DNA of 64,000 bases from Ectorhizobium quercum (GCF_026552795.1 NZ_JANFPI010000003.1:372001-436000); one strand, 5' to 3'. Positions 48,278 to 58,006 are shown, numbered from the stretch's first letter. Notes: generated by a model from the letters alone, not told the origin. Program-made: numbers and translations.

Positions 48278-49081
48278 ATGCAGGCAAGGAACTCCCCCCA
48301 GGACCCGCCCGAGCAGCGCGATACGGTTCTTTCCGTGCGCGGCCTGACGGTGGGGTTCGGCCAGAAACTCGTGCTCGACCATCTCGACCTCGACGTCTAT
48401 CGCGGCGAGATCCTCGGTTTCGTCGGGGCGTCCGGCGCGGGCAAGTCGGTGCTGATGCGCACGGTCCTTCGCCTTCTGCCCAAGCGCGAGGGCACGATCC
48501 GTATCATGGGCGAGGATTACGACGCCGCAAGCGAGGCCAAGCGGATGGCGCTCGACACGCGCCTCGGCGTGCTGTTCCAGCAGGGCGCGCTGTTTTCCTC
48601 GCTGACAGTGAAGGAAAACATCCAGTTGCCGATGCGCGAATATCTCGATCTGCCGCAGACGCTGATGGACGAGCTTGCCTACCTCAAGATCGGCATGGTC
48701 GGGCTCGATGCGGATGCGGGCGAGAAGTATCCCTCGGAGCTTTCGGGCGGCATGATCAAGCGCGCCGCGCTGGCGCGGGCGCTGGCGCTCGATCCCGATC
48801 TCGTCTTCCTGGACGAGCCGACCTCCGGCCTCGACCCGATCGGCGCGGCGGAATTCGATAATTTGATCGCCCGGCTGCGCGACACGCTGGGCCTGACCGT
48901 CTATATGGTAACGCACGATCTCGACAGCCTGTTTTCCGTCTGCGACCGTATTGCGGTGCTTGGAAAGAAACGGGTATTGGTGGAGGGAACGCTCGAGGAC
49001 ATGTTCGCCTTTGACGATCCTTGGGTCCAGGCCTATTTCCGGGGCAAGCGGGCACGTTCCGTGGTTGTCGCGGATGGGTAG
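48278..49081 (+). CDS. MlaF-type lipid ABC transporter ATPase
   Basis: 267-residue ATPase of the Mla system. Walker A is VGASGAGKSVLM (residues 48-59), the Q-loop is LGVLFQQGALFSSLTVKENI, the signature is LSGGMIKRAALARAL, Walker B is LVFLDEPTSGLDP and the H-loop YMVTHDLDSL. The gap to the permease is nine bases. Drives lipid movement through the MlaE core. Confidence 0.93.
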   Translation: MQARNSPQDPPEQRDTVLSVRGLTVGFGQKLVLDHLDLDVYRGEILGFVGASGAGKSVLMRTVLRLLPKREGTIRIMGEDYDAASEAKRMALDTRLGVLFQQGALFSSLTVKENIQLPMREYLDLPQTLMDELAYLKIGMVGLDADAGEKYPSELSGGMIKRAALARALALDPDLVFLDEPTSGLDPIGAAEFDNLIARLRDTLGLTVYMVTHDLDSLFSVCDRIAVLGKKRVLVEGTLEDMFAFDDPWVQAYFRGKRARSVVVADG

Positions 49082-49102
49082 AGCGGCGGAGTAGAGCGGA
49101 TC

Positions 49103-50476
49103 ATGGAAACCAAAGCCAATTACGCCATTGTCGGATTTTTCACCCTGCTGGTGGTGGCTGCCGCTTTCGGCTTCGTCTACTGGACGTCGCAGTTCGGCCG
49201 CAGCGGACCGATGGCGCAGCTCGTGATCCGTATTCCCGGTTCCGCGAACGGCCTTTCCGTCGGTTCCCCGGTCCGCTTCAACGGCATTCCCGTCGGCACG
49301 GTGCGCGCCCTGTCGATCGATCGCACCGATCCGCGCTTTTCCGTGGCGCTGACCGAGGTGCAGGCCGATGCGCCGGTCTATTCCAACACCCGCGCGGTTC
49401 TGGAAATCCAGGGCCTGACCGGCTCCGCCTATGTCGAACTGTCCGCCAACAGCGATCCCGAGGGCCAGAACATTCTGGAAGAATCCTTGCAGCACGACAG
49501 GCCGGCGGTTCTCAATGCCGATCTTTCCAGCGTGACGAACCTGCTGGCCACGGCCGACAAGATTCTCCAGCGTGCGGACGACGCCATCGGCCAGATACAA
49601 ACCTTCGTGAACGACTCGCGCGAGCCGCTGACGCAGACGGTCCGGAACGCCCAGACCTTTTCGCAGGCGCTCAGCGACAATGCGGATGGCATCAACACGT
49701 TTCTGGAGAGCGTCGGTGCGCTTTCGACCACCGTCACGGGTCTTTCCGGACGCCTCGATTCGACCTTGCAGGCCATCGAGGACATGGTGAAATCCGTCGA
49801 CGCCGGCAAGGTTGACAGCATTCTGTCGAATGCCGACAAGGTCAGCCAGGATATCGCCCGCGCGTCCGGCGAGTTGCCGGAAACCATCGAGAGCTTCCGG
49901 CGCACCGCGCGGAGCTTCGAGGCCTTCGGCGCCGGCGCCCGCGCGACGCTCGAGCGCGTGGATGCGCTGGTTGCCTCCGTCGACACCGCCAAGATCGGCA
50001 CGACGGTGGACAACGTCACCTCGGCGGCGAGCGACGTGCGCGAGGCGGTCCAGTCCGTTCGCGGCATCGCGGACGATATAGGCGCCCGCCGCCAGGATAT
50101 CGACAGGGCCGTTGCCAATTTCACGGACATGTCGAACAAGCTGAATGCCGCCTCCAACCGGGTCGACGGCATTCTGGCGAAGGTGGACGGCCTGCTCGGT
50201 TCCGACGACTCGCAGTCCGTCATGGTTCAGGCACGTGCGACGCTCGAATCCTTCAAGAGGATGGCGGACAACCTCAACGCCCAGATCTCGCCGATTGCCG
50301 CCAATCTCAGCCGGTTCTCCGGCACCGGCCTGCGCGATCTGCAAACGCTGATCACCGACACGCGCCGGACGATGCAGAACCTCGACGATACGATCAGCAA
50401 TTTCGACCGCAATCCGCAGCGCCTGCTTTTCGGCGGCGAGACGGTCAAGGAATATGACGGCCGGACACGGCGTTGA
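49103..50476 (+). CDS. MlaD-type MCE domain protein
   Basis: 457-residue periplasmic lipid-binding subunit anchored by one N-terminal helix (YAIVGFFTLLVVAAAFGFVYW). The MCE domain follows (about residues 38-118: IRIPGSANGLSVGSPVRFNG, IPVGTVRALSI, AVLEIQGLTGSAYVELS). The remaining 330 residues are a long helical, coiled-coil-like rod with many heptad-like Val/Leu/Ala-Asp patterns, longer than E. coli MlaD (about 183 residues) and reminiscent of elongated MCE proteins that reach across the periplasm. In the mla operon, 21 bases after the ATPase. Confidence 0.92.
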   Translation: METKANYAIVGFFTLLVVAAAFGFVYWTSQFGRSGPMAQLVIRIPGSANGLSVGSPVRFNGIPVGTVRALSIDRTDPRFSVALTEVQADAPVYSNTRAVLEIQGLTGSAYVELSANSDPEGQNILEESLQHDRPAVLNADLSSVTNLLATADKILQRADDAIGQIQTFVNDSREPLTQTVRNAQTFSQALSDNADGINTFLESVGALSTTVTGLSGRLDSTLQAIEDMVKSVDAGKVDSILSNADKVSQDIARASGELPETIESFRRTARSFEAFGAGARATLERVDALVASVDTAKIGTTVDNVTSAASDVREAVQSVRGIADDIGARRQDIDRAVANFTDMSNKLNAASNRVDGILAKVDGLLGSDDSQSVMVQARATLESFKRMADNLNAQISPIAANLSRFSGTGLRDLQTLITDTRRTMQNLDDTISNFDRNPQRLLFGGETVKEYDGRTRR

Positions 50477-50491
50477 TGAAGGGTGGGCTGG

Positions 50492-51100
50492 ATGATGAGT
50501 AAATGTTTCGGGCGCGGAACGGTCCGCCTCGCTCCGCTGGTCGTTATGTGCCTGAGTCTCGGTCTTGCCGCCTGTTCGTCCACGGCCCGAAACGATACGT
50601 TCGATCTGACGTCCTCCGGGATCGCGGAGGGGCCGACCGTTCGCAATCGCCAGCTTCTCGTGCCCGAGCCGACGGCCCTGAAGGCGCTGGACAGTTCTTC
50701 CATCCTCGTCCGGCTATCGGGCACGGAAATCCAGTATCTCGCCAGGGCGCAGTGGAGCGACCGGCTGCCGCGCATGGTCCAGTCGAAGCTTGTCGAGGGA
50801 TTCGAGAATTCGGGCAGGCTGGCCGGTGTCGGACAGCCGGGGCAAGGACTTGCCATCGATTACCAGCTGGTCAGCGAGATCCGCTCGTTCGAGATCGTCA
50901 GCGCGGGCACCCGTTCCGCGGATGTCGAGATATCCGTGAAGATCCTCAACGACCGCAACGGCACCGTGCAGGCCCAGAGAAGCTTCAAGGCGAGCGAACC
51001 CGTGTCCGGCAGCGACAACCGCGTCTATGTCAGGGCTCTGGACCGGGCGTTCTCCCGGGTGAATGCCGAGATCGTGGAATGGACGCTGCGGACGCTCTGA
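50492..51100 (+). CDS. ABC-type transport auxiliary lipoprotein
   Basis: 202-residue lipoprotein of the PqiC/Mla-associated family. The lipobox LAAC is near residue 29 after a hydrophobic signal (LAPLVVMCLSLGLAAC). Mature features include RNRQLLVPEPTALKALDSS, YLARAQWSDRLPRMVQSKLVEGFENSG and the final AEIVEWTLRTL. Such proteins bind the transporter's MCE tip at the outer membrane. Start could be ATG 50492 or 50495, after GAAGGGTGG. Last gene of the mla operon. Confidence 0.88.
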   Translation: MMSKCFGRGTVRLAPLVVMCLSLGLAACSSTARNDTFDLTSSGIAEGPTVRNRQLLVPEPTALKALDSSSILVRLSGTEIQYLARAQWSDRLPRMVQSKLVEGFENSGRLAGVGQPGQGLAIDYQLVSEIRSFEIVSAGTRSADVEISVKILNDRNGTVQAQRSFKASEPVSGSDNRVYVRALDRAFSRVNAEIVEWTLRTL

Positions 51101-51151
51101 TCCGCGCCAATGCCGTCGCGTAGCATTGCAGCCCTTCAGCCGGGCTCAGTG

Positions 51152-51254
51152 TATTGGCAAATCTTCTCCCTATTCACCCTCGGGCTCGATCCGAGGGGCC
51201 ACGCCGCAAGCGGCTCGGTGGAAGGGGAGCGATACGCCCTTTGTCGGCAGTCAG
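51152..51254 (+). repeat. dispersed palindromic intergenic repeat, copy 3
   Basis: Starts TATTGGCAAATCTTCTCC and ends GGCAGTCAG, with CCACGCCGCAAGCGG in the core. It lacks about 28 bases of the second palindrome present in copies 1 and 2, so it is an internally shortened copy. It lies between the mla operon and its terminator. Confidence 0.8.
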
Positions 51255-51277
51255 CCCGCCTTCATGGCGGGCTTTTT
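51253..51277 (+). terminator. rho-independent terminator of the mla operon
   Basis: AGCCCGCC/GGCGGGCT with a TTCAT loop and a run of five T; classical intrinsic terminator directly after repeat copy 3. Confidence 0.9.
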
Positions 51278-51367
51278 GCATCGCGCGGTCTCCCTCGCCG
51301 TCGGCTTCGCACTTGCCCTGCGGCGCAGAACCGGCAAAGTGAATTGAAATTTCTGAGGGAGTCTTCG

Positions 51368-51688
51368 ATGAACTGGTTGATGCTGATTGTCGCCGGCCTG
51401 CTGGAAGTGTGCTGGGCGCTGGGGATGAAATATTCGAACGGATTCACCAAACCCTTCGCCAGCGTCGCGACGATCGTTCTGATCGTGATCAGTCTCTTCC
51501 TGCTCAACCAGGCCCTGCGGACCTTGCCGGTCGGCCTGGCCTACGGGGTGTGGACCGGGATCGGAACGGTCGGGACGGTCATCATGGGCATCATTCTTTT
51601 CGGTGAATCCGCCAGCCCCGCCCGGCTTTTTTGTATCGCGCTGATCGTTGCAGGGATCATCGGCCTGCGGATCCTGCCGCAAGGCTGA
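51368..51688 (+). CDS. sugE: SugE-type SMR transporter (guanidinium exporter-like)
   Basis: 106-residue four-helix small multidrug resistance protein. GLLEVCWALGMKYSNGFT contains the essential membrane glutamate (Glu13) and the Trp-Ala-x-x-Lys stretch that marks the SugE/Gdx branch, which exports guanidinium ions, as opposed to EmrE-like drug exporters. Three further helices follow, with VGLAYGVWTGIGTVGTVIMG. GGGAG is seven bases before ATG 51368. Despite the family's link to guanidine riboswitches, none was recognised upstream. Confidence 0.92.
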   Translation: MNWLMLIVAGLLEVCWALGMKYSNGFTKPFASVATIVLIVISLFLLNQALRTLPVGLAYGVWTGIGTVGTVIMGIILFGESASPARLFCIALIVAGIIGLRILPQG

Positions 51689-51703
51689 GCCGCGCAGGGC
51701 GAA

Positions 51704-51726
51704 ACGGACAGGGTATCGCTGTCCGT
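51704..51726 (+). terminator. stem-loop after sugE
   Basis: An 8-bp perfect stem (51704-51711 with 51719-51726) 15 bases after the sugE stop, without a T run. Confidence 0.5.
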
Positions 51727-51839
51727 ATGACCCGCACCGTGCGGCAACGACTGCGCTTTCATTGTCCGCGATGGAGGGACGGGGATTGTGACGCCCTCCG
51801 ATCCAATCCCGCGGAGCCAACGGCCATGCTTGTAAACGG

Positions 51840-51870
51840 TTCGAGGGCCGCCTTGCGGGCGACCCTCGAA
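51840..51870 (-). terminator. stem-loop after the GPR gene
   Basis: TTCGAGGG/CCCTCGAA enclosing an inner CCGC/GCGG hairpin, 22 bases past the giant gene's stop. Probable terminator on the minus strand. Confidence 0.6.
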
Positions 51871-51892
51871 AACCTTTTCATCAAGCCGTCTT

Positions 51893-54800
51893 TCAGCTCA
51901 GGCGCCCGGCCGCGTGGGCGAGCATCGTATAGACCTTGCCCGTATCCGACGTCAGATAGGACTGGGTGGCCGTCCGGTCTCGGTCCGTGCGTGCGACATC
52001 GGCGAGCAGCTTCTCGAAATCGGTGATGTAGCGATCGACGGCCGAGCGGAATTCCGGCTCGCGCTCGTATTTGCGCTTGATTTCGTCGAAGGTCTGCTGG
52101 CCCTTCAGCGTGTAGAGGCGGCGGGTGAAGACATCGCGTTCGCCGCGCTGGTAGCGCCGCCACAGCTCCACCGACATGTCGTGGTCGATGGCGCGGGCGA
52201 TATCCACCGACAGCGAGTTCAGCGACTCCACCATGTGGCGCGGGTTGCGCTGGTCCGGACGGGCCTGCGCGGGTTCCGCGGCGCGCGGCGCCTGCGGCTG
52301 GGCCTGCTGCGGAGCCCGGCCCGTATCCTCGCGGGAGGCGCCGCGCAGCAGGTCGCTGATCCAGCCGCTGTTGCCGGCCTGTTCATCGCGGTGGGCGGGA
52401 GCCTGACGGGACGGAGCGGGAACCGCCGGGCGTTCCGCGGGCAGCGTCCCGCGAAGGCCGGAGAGCGTTGCGGTCTGCGGCTGCGGAGCGGCGGCCGGCT
52501 GGCGCGGCTGAACGGCCGGCTGCTGGGGCGCCTGCGGGCGGGGAGCGGCGGCTGCGGCCGGTGCCGCGGCGGCACGCGGTGCGGGTTCGGAAACCTCGAA
52601 CTGGCGGGCCGATTTGCCGACGAGTTGGGACAGATCCTGCAAGGCACGGATCTGCTCGCTGACGGCGCGGCGCATGGCGGCCGCGTTTTCCTTGGCCTCT
52701 TCGGGCAGGTCGAAGGCGCCGCGTTTGAGTTCGCTCCGGGTGAGGTCCAGTTCCTGGCGGATTTCGTGAGCCGAACGGCGGATTTCCTCCGTTGCGCCGC
52801 CGAAGCGGGCGACGGCGTCTTCCACCGCCTGACGCAGGGCCTGGCGCAGATGCTCCGCCGTCGAATCCGACTTCTTGCCGGCCTCGGTCATGAGGCGGTC
52901 GACATCGGCAAGCGAGGAGGAAAGCCCCGCGCGCAGATTGCCGGCCAGCTCGCCGGAGCGCTTTTCGGCAAGCGACAGGGTTTCCTCGACGGCGCGGGTC
53001 GTTTCCTCGCCGGCGCTGAGCAGGGTCGAGCGCATGGTTTCGGCAGTTGCCTGGGCACGCTGCTCGGTGTGCGACAGGACCTTGCCGATATCGGCGAAGG
53101 CGTTCTGGATGCCCTCGCGCATGTTGCCGGCCATCTGGTCCGCGCGGCCTTCCGCCCGTTCCAGGGCGTTCTCGACCATGTCGCCGAGACCGCGCATGGT
53201 GTTCTCGATCTCTTCCGAGCGCTTGACCAGACCGATCGACAGCGAACGCAGCGCATCCTGCCGCTCTTCCAGCGTGCCGACCAGATTGGACTGGGCGGCG
53301 GTGAGGAGATCGGAGGCCTGGCCGAGCACCTTCGAATGGTTTTCGAAGCTGCCGACGATGCCGCTGATCCGCGAGAGCGTGTTCTCCGCCACATGCGAGA
53401 GGCGGTCGATGCCGTCGCCCACAAGCCGGCTGGAGGTTTGCAGGGCTTCGGTCGCGCGGTTGGCAGTTTCCTCGAAACGGGAACCCGTCGCGCCGAGTTG
53501 ACGATCCGCCTCGGAGAGTTCGCGGGTGGTCTTCTCGACGACGGAAGCGAGTGCGGCGTTGCTTTCGGCAAGACGGTCGATGAGGCTGTCGACGCTGCCG
53601 GCCAGCGAATTCTCGACCGAACCGAGGACGTCGGCTGCCTTTTCCGTGCGGGTGGTGATCGCATTCAGCGTCTCGCTGGTGCGGGCCGCGATGGCATCGA
53701 TCAGCGCGCTATTCTCGTTGCGCAGGCGCGCTGTGCTTTCGGCCGTTGCGGTGGCGATCTGCTCGGCGGCGGCGCGGCCGGTTTCGGCATATTCCTCGAC
53801 CAGCGGCCGGGCCTTCTCGTCGATGAGGCGCGACAACTCGCTGGAGCGTCCGGCCAGCATCGAGTTGAGCTCGCGGGTGCGCTCGTCGAGCGTGGTACGG
53901 ATGGCGTTGCCGCGGGCGGAGAGCGCCTTGTCGACCTGATCGAGCGTCGAGGCGATTTCGCCGGTGGTCTCGTTCAGGGCGTTGCGCAACGTTTCCCCGC
54001 GTTCTTCCAGCGTGCGGCCCGCTTCGGACAGCGTGTCGGACAGGCCGGCGATCTGCCGCGTCACGGCGGCTTCTGCCTGGTCGACGTGGGCGGCCAGCGA
54101 TGCGCCTGCCGATACCACTTCGCGGGTGATCTCGATGGCCTTTTCGCCAAGGCGCGTCTGGGTTTCCACCACCCGGCCGGTCAGTTCGGCCTCCCGGTCG
54201 GCGAGCGTCTTGATGAAGTCGGTGCTGCGGGTCTCCAGGCGGTCGGAGAATTCCGTCGTCGCGCGGCCCAATACTTCGGCCGAACGCTGCGCCTCCTCGT
54301 CCATCTCGCGGGCGGCCTGCGTGATGGTTTCGCGCAGCGTGGAGGCCAGCGTCACCGCCTTGCCCTCGATCGTGCGGCTGACATTGTCGAGGCCGGCATT
54401 GAGGGCGCGGTCCATCGTCGACAGGCGTTCGTCGATCTTCGAGGTGCCGTCTTCCAGCGTCTGGGTGATGCTGGCCGCCAGCAGTCCGCCGGTCAGGTTC
54501 AGGTCGTTGACCTTCTCGCCCAGCGCGGTGGCAATCCGCTCGGAAACCTCGGTGCCGGTCCGGTCGAGTTCCTGAACCTTGTCGGACAGCGCGTCCGACA
54601 GCTTGCGGCTCGTGTCGTCGACCAGCGTCGAGACGTCCTTGAGATCGTCGCGAAGGTGGGTTTCCAGCGAGCCGATGGAGGCTTCGATCCGGTTGCCGGT
54701 TTCCTGCAGGCGTTCCGACATGCCGCCGACCGTCTTCTCCACGCGTTCGGTGAGGAAGCCCGTCGAACGGTCGATTTCCGTCGCGGCGGTGCCGATCTTG

Positions 54801-57800
54801 TCGGCGATTTCGTCGACGCTGCTGCGCAGGCGTTCGTCGAGCGTCGTAGCGCTGGAATCGATCGTCCGGCGCAGCGCGTCCTCACGCTCCTCAAGCATGA
54901 TTTCGAGCATGCCCGTGCTCGTGGCCAGCGTGGTGCCGATCGACGTCGCCTGTTCGGCCAGAAGGGCGTCGAGGTTCTGCTGCTCCTGTTTCAGGGCCGA
55001 GGAAATGCGTTCCGCGCTGCCGGACAGGGTTTCTTCCAGACGGCCGTGGCCGTCGGCCAGCGCCTTCTCGACGCGCTCGGCATTCGCGCTAAGCGCGGCT
55101 TCGACTGCGCCCACACGCTCGTCCACCGAATTGCGGATGAGTTCGTGGCCGGTGCCGAGCGCCGTGCCGATCCTGTCCGTGGCCGAATGAAGGCCGGACT
55201 GGATGAGGGCCGCCCGGTCGTCGACCGTCGCGCGCACCCGTTCGTGTCCCTCGTCCAGTACGCCGCCCAGACGCTCGGATGCGTTCTGAAGGCTGCTTTC
55301 TATCCGCGCGGTGCGGTCGTCCAGCTTTTCGGCGATGCGGTCATGGCCCGAGCCGAGCGTCGTATCGAGACGTTCGGTTGCGCCTTGCAGGGTGGTTTCC
55401 AGACGCTCGTGCCCGGTGGCCAGCGCATCGTCGACGCGGGCCGCGGTGGACAGAAGGTTGCTTTCGATCTGGCCCGTGCGCTGGTCGAAGGCGGTCTGCA
55501 TGCGCTCGTGAGCACTGGTCAGGCCGTGTTCGATCCGTTCGACATTGTCGGAAAGCGTCTGCGAAATGAGGCTGTGTCCGACGGACAGCGCGGTTTCGAG
55601 CTGGAAAGCCGTGTCGTTCAGGCTGTTGCCGATCTGCTCGGTGCTGGCCTGAAGGGCGGTTTCGATCCGTTCCGCTCCGCCGCTGACGAGAATCTCGAAT
55701 TCCGCGCCGCTGCCGGCGAGGGCGCCCGTCAGGTTCTCCGCGCTGCGGTCGAGCGCCGCCTCGAGCCTGGACTGGTTCTCGGCGAAGGCGGTTTCGATCG
55801 CGACGGTCTTGTCGGAAAGCGTGGCGTCGATGCGGCGCTCGGCTTCCGCGGCGGTTTCGAGAAGCGCCGTGCTGCGTTCACCGATGCTGGTTTCGAAACG
55901 TTCCCGGCCGTCGGTCATCGTGCGGGCGAAGGCGGCAGCCTTCTCGTCGAGCGTGTCGGCCAGGCGCTGCTGGCCCGCGGTGACGCGGCGCTCGGCTTCC
56001 GCGGCGGTTTCGAGAAGCGCCGTGCTGCGTTCACCGATGCTGGTTTCGAAACGTTCCCGGCCATCGGCCAGCGTGCGGGCGAGGGCGGCGGCCTTCTCGT
56101 CGAGCGTGTCGGCCAGACGCTGCTGGCCGGAGGCGATGGTGTTCTCGATGGCGCCGGAGCGGCTGGAAAGGCTTTCCTCGAAGCGGACATGGCTTTCCGC
56201 CAGCGCGCCGAGCAGATGGCCGCCACGCTCGTCCATGACGGCGCCGACCTTCTCGTGCGCGGTCGAGAAAGCGTCCGCCAGCGCCTCGGTCCGGGCGTTG
56301 ATGGCGTCCGAGAATTCGCGCGAGCGGCTGTCGATGGCCGATTCCAGCAGTTCCTGGCCGGTGCCGAGCGCCGCGGAGAAAGCGAAGGACTGGTCGGTCA
56401 GCGTCGAACCCAGGCGATCGATGGACGAGGTCAGGATGCCGTCGATGGCGCTCGAGCCGCCGGAAAGCGTCTCGTCGATGCGGGCGAGGCTCTCGGCCAG
56501 TTTCGTGTCCAGAGAGCCGGCGCGCCTGTCGAAGGCGCTGGTGAACTCGGCCACGCGCTCGTCAAACGTTGTGGAAAGCTGGCCGATGGTTCCCTGAAGG
56601 CGCTCCTCGAAGAAGCCGGAGCGCAGGTCGAGATCCATGATCGCGTCGTCGGCGGCCGATTGCAGCGTCTGGCGGAAGCCGGTGGCTTTGTCGTCGAGCG
56701 CCTTGTTGAGCTGGGTCAGCGTCGTTTCCAGCGTGCTGGAGACGGACTGGCTGCCGCCCGTCAGCGCATCGCTGATCTCGCGGGTGCGGGCGATCAGCGT
56801 TTCGTTGAGCTGGCGCGCGCGGTCGTTCAGCGCGGCGTTCAGCTTTTCGGTGTTCGCGTCCAGAGACGAGGCGCGCGTCTCGAACTGCGTCAGCAGTTCT
56901 TCGCCCCGGGTGGACAGGACGCCGGTGAGCGCGCTCATCCGGTCGTCGAACTCGGTGGTCAGCGCCAGGCCGGACGCCGTCAGCGTTTGCAGCAGCGTGT
57001 CCGTCTTGGTGGAAAGCACCGTTCCGAATGCGTCGGCAGCCGTGGTCGACTGCTCCATCAGCGCTGCGGCGCGGGTGTCGATCAGCGAGGCGAAGGCTTC
57101 GCCGGACGTCGCCAGGCGGATGGCGATCTCTTCCGTCGCCAGCGACAGGTCTTCCTTGAGCTGGTCGTTCGCACCGACGATGGTGGAGCGGATGCGCTCG
57201 GCGTGGTTGACGATGGCCTCGCGCTCCGAACCCAGTTCGTGGACGAGGTTGCGAACGCGCAGCTCGTTGTCCGCATAGCTGCGTTCCAGCGCATTCACTT
57301 CGGAATGAACCAGCGTTTCGAGTTCCGTGGCGCGGGCGATGGTGCGCTCGATGCCCTCGTTCAGGGCGGAGACCTCGCGGCGCACCGCCTGGCCGACCGT
57401 CATGATGCGCTCGGAGGCGATCGTTTCCGGCTCGGAGAGGCGCAGGGCCACTTCCGCCATCGAACGGGCGGCGTTGCGCAGGTCGTGGGCGCGGGCCATC
57501 ATGATGGAGAAGGCGAAGAACAGCAGGACCGGCACGATGATGCCGACCAGAATGGCCACCAGACCCGGCTGGGCCAGAGCAGAGACGAGGGACGGGGCGG
57601 ACCAGATGTCGGAACCGTAGAGGATCTGGGCGAGCCCAACGCCGCCGATGGCCCACAGGACCGATACGACGGATGCGTTTCGCAGGGCGGCGCGCATGGA
57701 GCCCGTTTCGAGCGAGCGCAGGATGGCGGCCGGCGTCCGCCGGCTGGCATCGTTCGCGGCTTCGAGCGAGGGATTGCGCGCCGCGCTTTCGGCGGCGGAG

Positions 57801-58006
57801 CGCACATTTTCCGTCTCCCGGCCCCGGTTGCGGGACGTTTCGGCTGCGCGCTGCTTCGATGTGTCTGACACTTTCGCCTCCGGGGCACTGGCTGCTTTTA
57901 CGGCGTGCGGACGATCCGACGTCTCGGTCACTTCCATCCGCAACGCTTCTTCAAGTGCCTGGTAAGCGGCGTGATCTACCGAATCGCCATATTTTCTGTC
58001 TGCCAT
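51893..58006 (-). CDS. giant coiled-coil polar growth protein, GPR/RgsE-like
   Basis: 2037-residue protein. Two membrane helices near residues 112-130 and 148-170 are followed by about 1,600 residues of almost unbroken coiled coil, built from repeats such as LDEKAAAL, RIDETL and RLEETL spaced at about 25-50 residues and often annotated as apolipoprotein-like. A Pro/Gln/Ala-rich linker (about 1790-1900) leads to a conserved C-terminal domain of 130 residues (SVDIARAIDHDMSVELWRRY ... TFDEIKRKYEREPEFR). Size, layout and tail fit GPR of Agrobacterium and RgsE of Sinorhizobium, which form a ring at the growing pole needed for unipolar growth. A 51-residue unit is tandemly duplicated (DNA 55833-56138). 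The start at 58006 has GAGG upstream; 58036 is an alternative. Confidence 0.88.
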   Translation of the reverse strand: MADRKYGDSVDHAAYQALEEALRMEVTETSDRPHAVKAASAPEAKVSDTSKQRAAETSRNRGRETENVRSAAESAARNPSLEAANDASRRTPAAILRSLETGSMRAALRNASVVSVLWAIGGVGLAQILYGSDIWSAPSLVSALAQPGLVAILVGIIVPVLLFFAFSIMMARAHDLRNAARSMAEVALRLSEPETIASERIMTVGQAVRREVSALNEGIERTIARATELETLVHSEVNALERSYADNELRVRNLVHELGSEREAIVNHAERIRSTIVGANDQLKEDLSLATEEIAIRLATSGEAFASLIDTRAAALMEQSTTAADAFGTVLSTKTDTLLQTLTASGLALTTEFDDRMSALTGVLSTRGEELLTQFETRASSLDANTEKLNAALNDRARQLNETLIARTREISDALTGGSQSVSSTLETTLTQLNKALDDKATGFRQTLQSAADDAIMDLDLRSGFFEERLQGTIGQLSTTFDERVAEFTSAFDRRAGSLDTKLAESLARIDETLSGGSSAIDGILTSSIDRLGSTLTDQSFAFSAALGTGQELLESAIDSRSREFSDAINARTEALADAFSTAHEKVGAVMDERGGHLLGALAESHVRFEESLSSRSGAIENTIASGQQRLADTLDEKAAALARTLADGRERFETSIGERSTALLETAAEAERRVTAGQQRLADTLDEKAAAFARTMTDGRERFETSIGERSTALLETAAEAERRIDATLSDKTVAIETAFAENQSRLEAALDRSAENLTGALAGSGAEFEILVSGGAERIETALQASTEQIGNSLNDTAFQLETALSVGHSLISQTLSDNVERIEHGLTSAHERMQTAFDQRTGQIESNLLSTAARVDDALATGHERLETTLQGATERLDTTLGSGHDRIAEKLDDRTARIESSLQNASERLGGVLDEGHERVRATVDDRAALIQSGLHSATDRIGTALGTGHELIRNSVDERVGAVEAALSANAERVEKALADGHGRLEETLSGSAERISSALKQEQQNLDALLAEQATSIGTTLATSTGMLEIMLEEREDALRRTIDSSATTLDERLRSSVDEIADKIGTAATEIDRSTGFLTERVEKTVGGMSERLQETGNRIEASIGSLETHLRDDLKDVSTLVDDTSRKLSDALSDKVQELDRTGTEVSERIATALGEKVNDLNLTGGLLAASITQTLEDGTSKIDERLSTMDRALNAGLDNVSRTIEGKAVTLASTLRETITQAAREMDEEAQRSAEVLGRATTEFSDRLETRSTDFIKTLADREAELTGRVVETQTRLGEKAIEITREVVSAGASLAAHVDQAEAAVTRQIAGLSDTLSEAGRTLEERGETLRNALNETTGEIASTLDQVDKALSARGNAIRTTLDERTRELNSMLAGRSSELSRLIDEKARPLVEEYAETGRAAAEQIATATAESTARLRNENSALIDAIAARTSETLNAITTRTEKAADVLGSVENSLAGSVDSLIDRLAESNAALASVVEKTTRELSEADRQLGATGSRFEETANRATEALQTSSRLVGDGIDRLSHVAENTLSRISGIVGSFENHSKVLGQASDLLTAAQSNLVGTLEERQDALRSLSIGLVKRSEEIENTMRGLGDMVENALERAEGRADQMAGNMREGIQNAFADIGKVLSHTEQRAQATAETMRSTLLSAGEETTRAVEETLSLAEKRSGELAGNLRAGLSSSLADVDRLMTEAGKKSDSTAEHLRQALRQAVEDAVARFGGATEEIRRSAHEIRQELDLTRSELKRGAFDLPEEAKENAAAMRRAVSEQIRALQDLSQLVGKSARQFEVSEPAPRAAAAPAAAAAPRPQAPQQPAVQPRQPAAAPQPQTATLSGLRGTLPAERPAVPAPSRQAPAHRDEQAGNSGWISDLLRGASREDTGRAPQQAQPQAPRAAEPAQARPDQRNPRHMVESLNSLSVDIARAIDHDMSVELWRRYQRGERDVFTRRLYTLKGQQTFDEIKRKYEREPEFRSAVDRYITDFEKLLADVARTDRDRTATQSYLTSDTGKVYTMLAHAAGRLS
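55833..56138 (-). repeat. 153-bp in-frame tandem duplication inside the GPR gene
   Basis: Two adjacent 153-bp units (55833-55985 and 55986-56138) are nearly identical in DNA; each encodes 51 residues including RFETSIGERSTALLETAAEA. Being a multiple of three, the duplication lengthens the coiled coil without breaking the frame. High DNA identity points to a recent event. Confidence 0.85.

Noticed and set aside
47588..50344. A 918-codon antisense frame across the mla operon
   Set aside because: Spans three clearly recognised genes, rich in His/Arg/Asp, without a ribosome site or family features.
51255..51367. Guanidine riboswitch before sugE
   Set aside because: The family often has one, but I found no pair of ACGR-loop hairpins or ykkC-type blocks here.
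51914..57868. A 1984-codon open frame antisense to the giant coiled-coil gene
   Set aside because: Its Arg/Gly/Gln-rich sequence has no family resemblance and mirrors the repeats of the real gene; high GC and repetitive codons on the other strand remove stops. The minus-strand protein has a recognisable layout.
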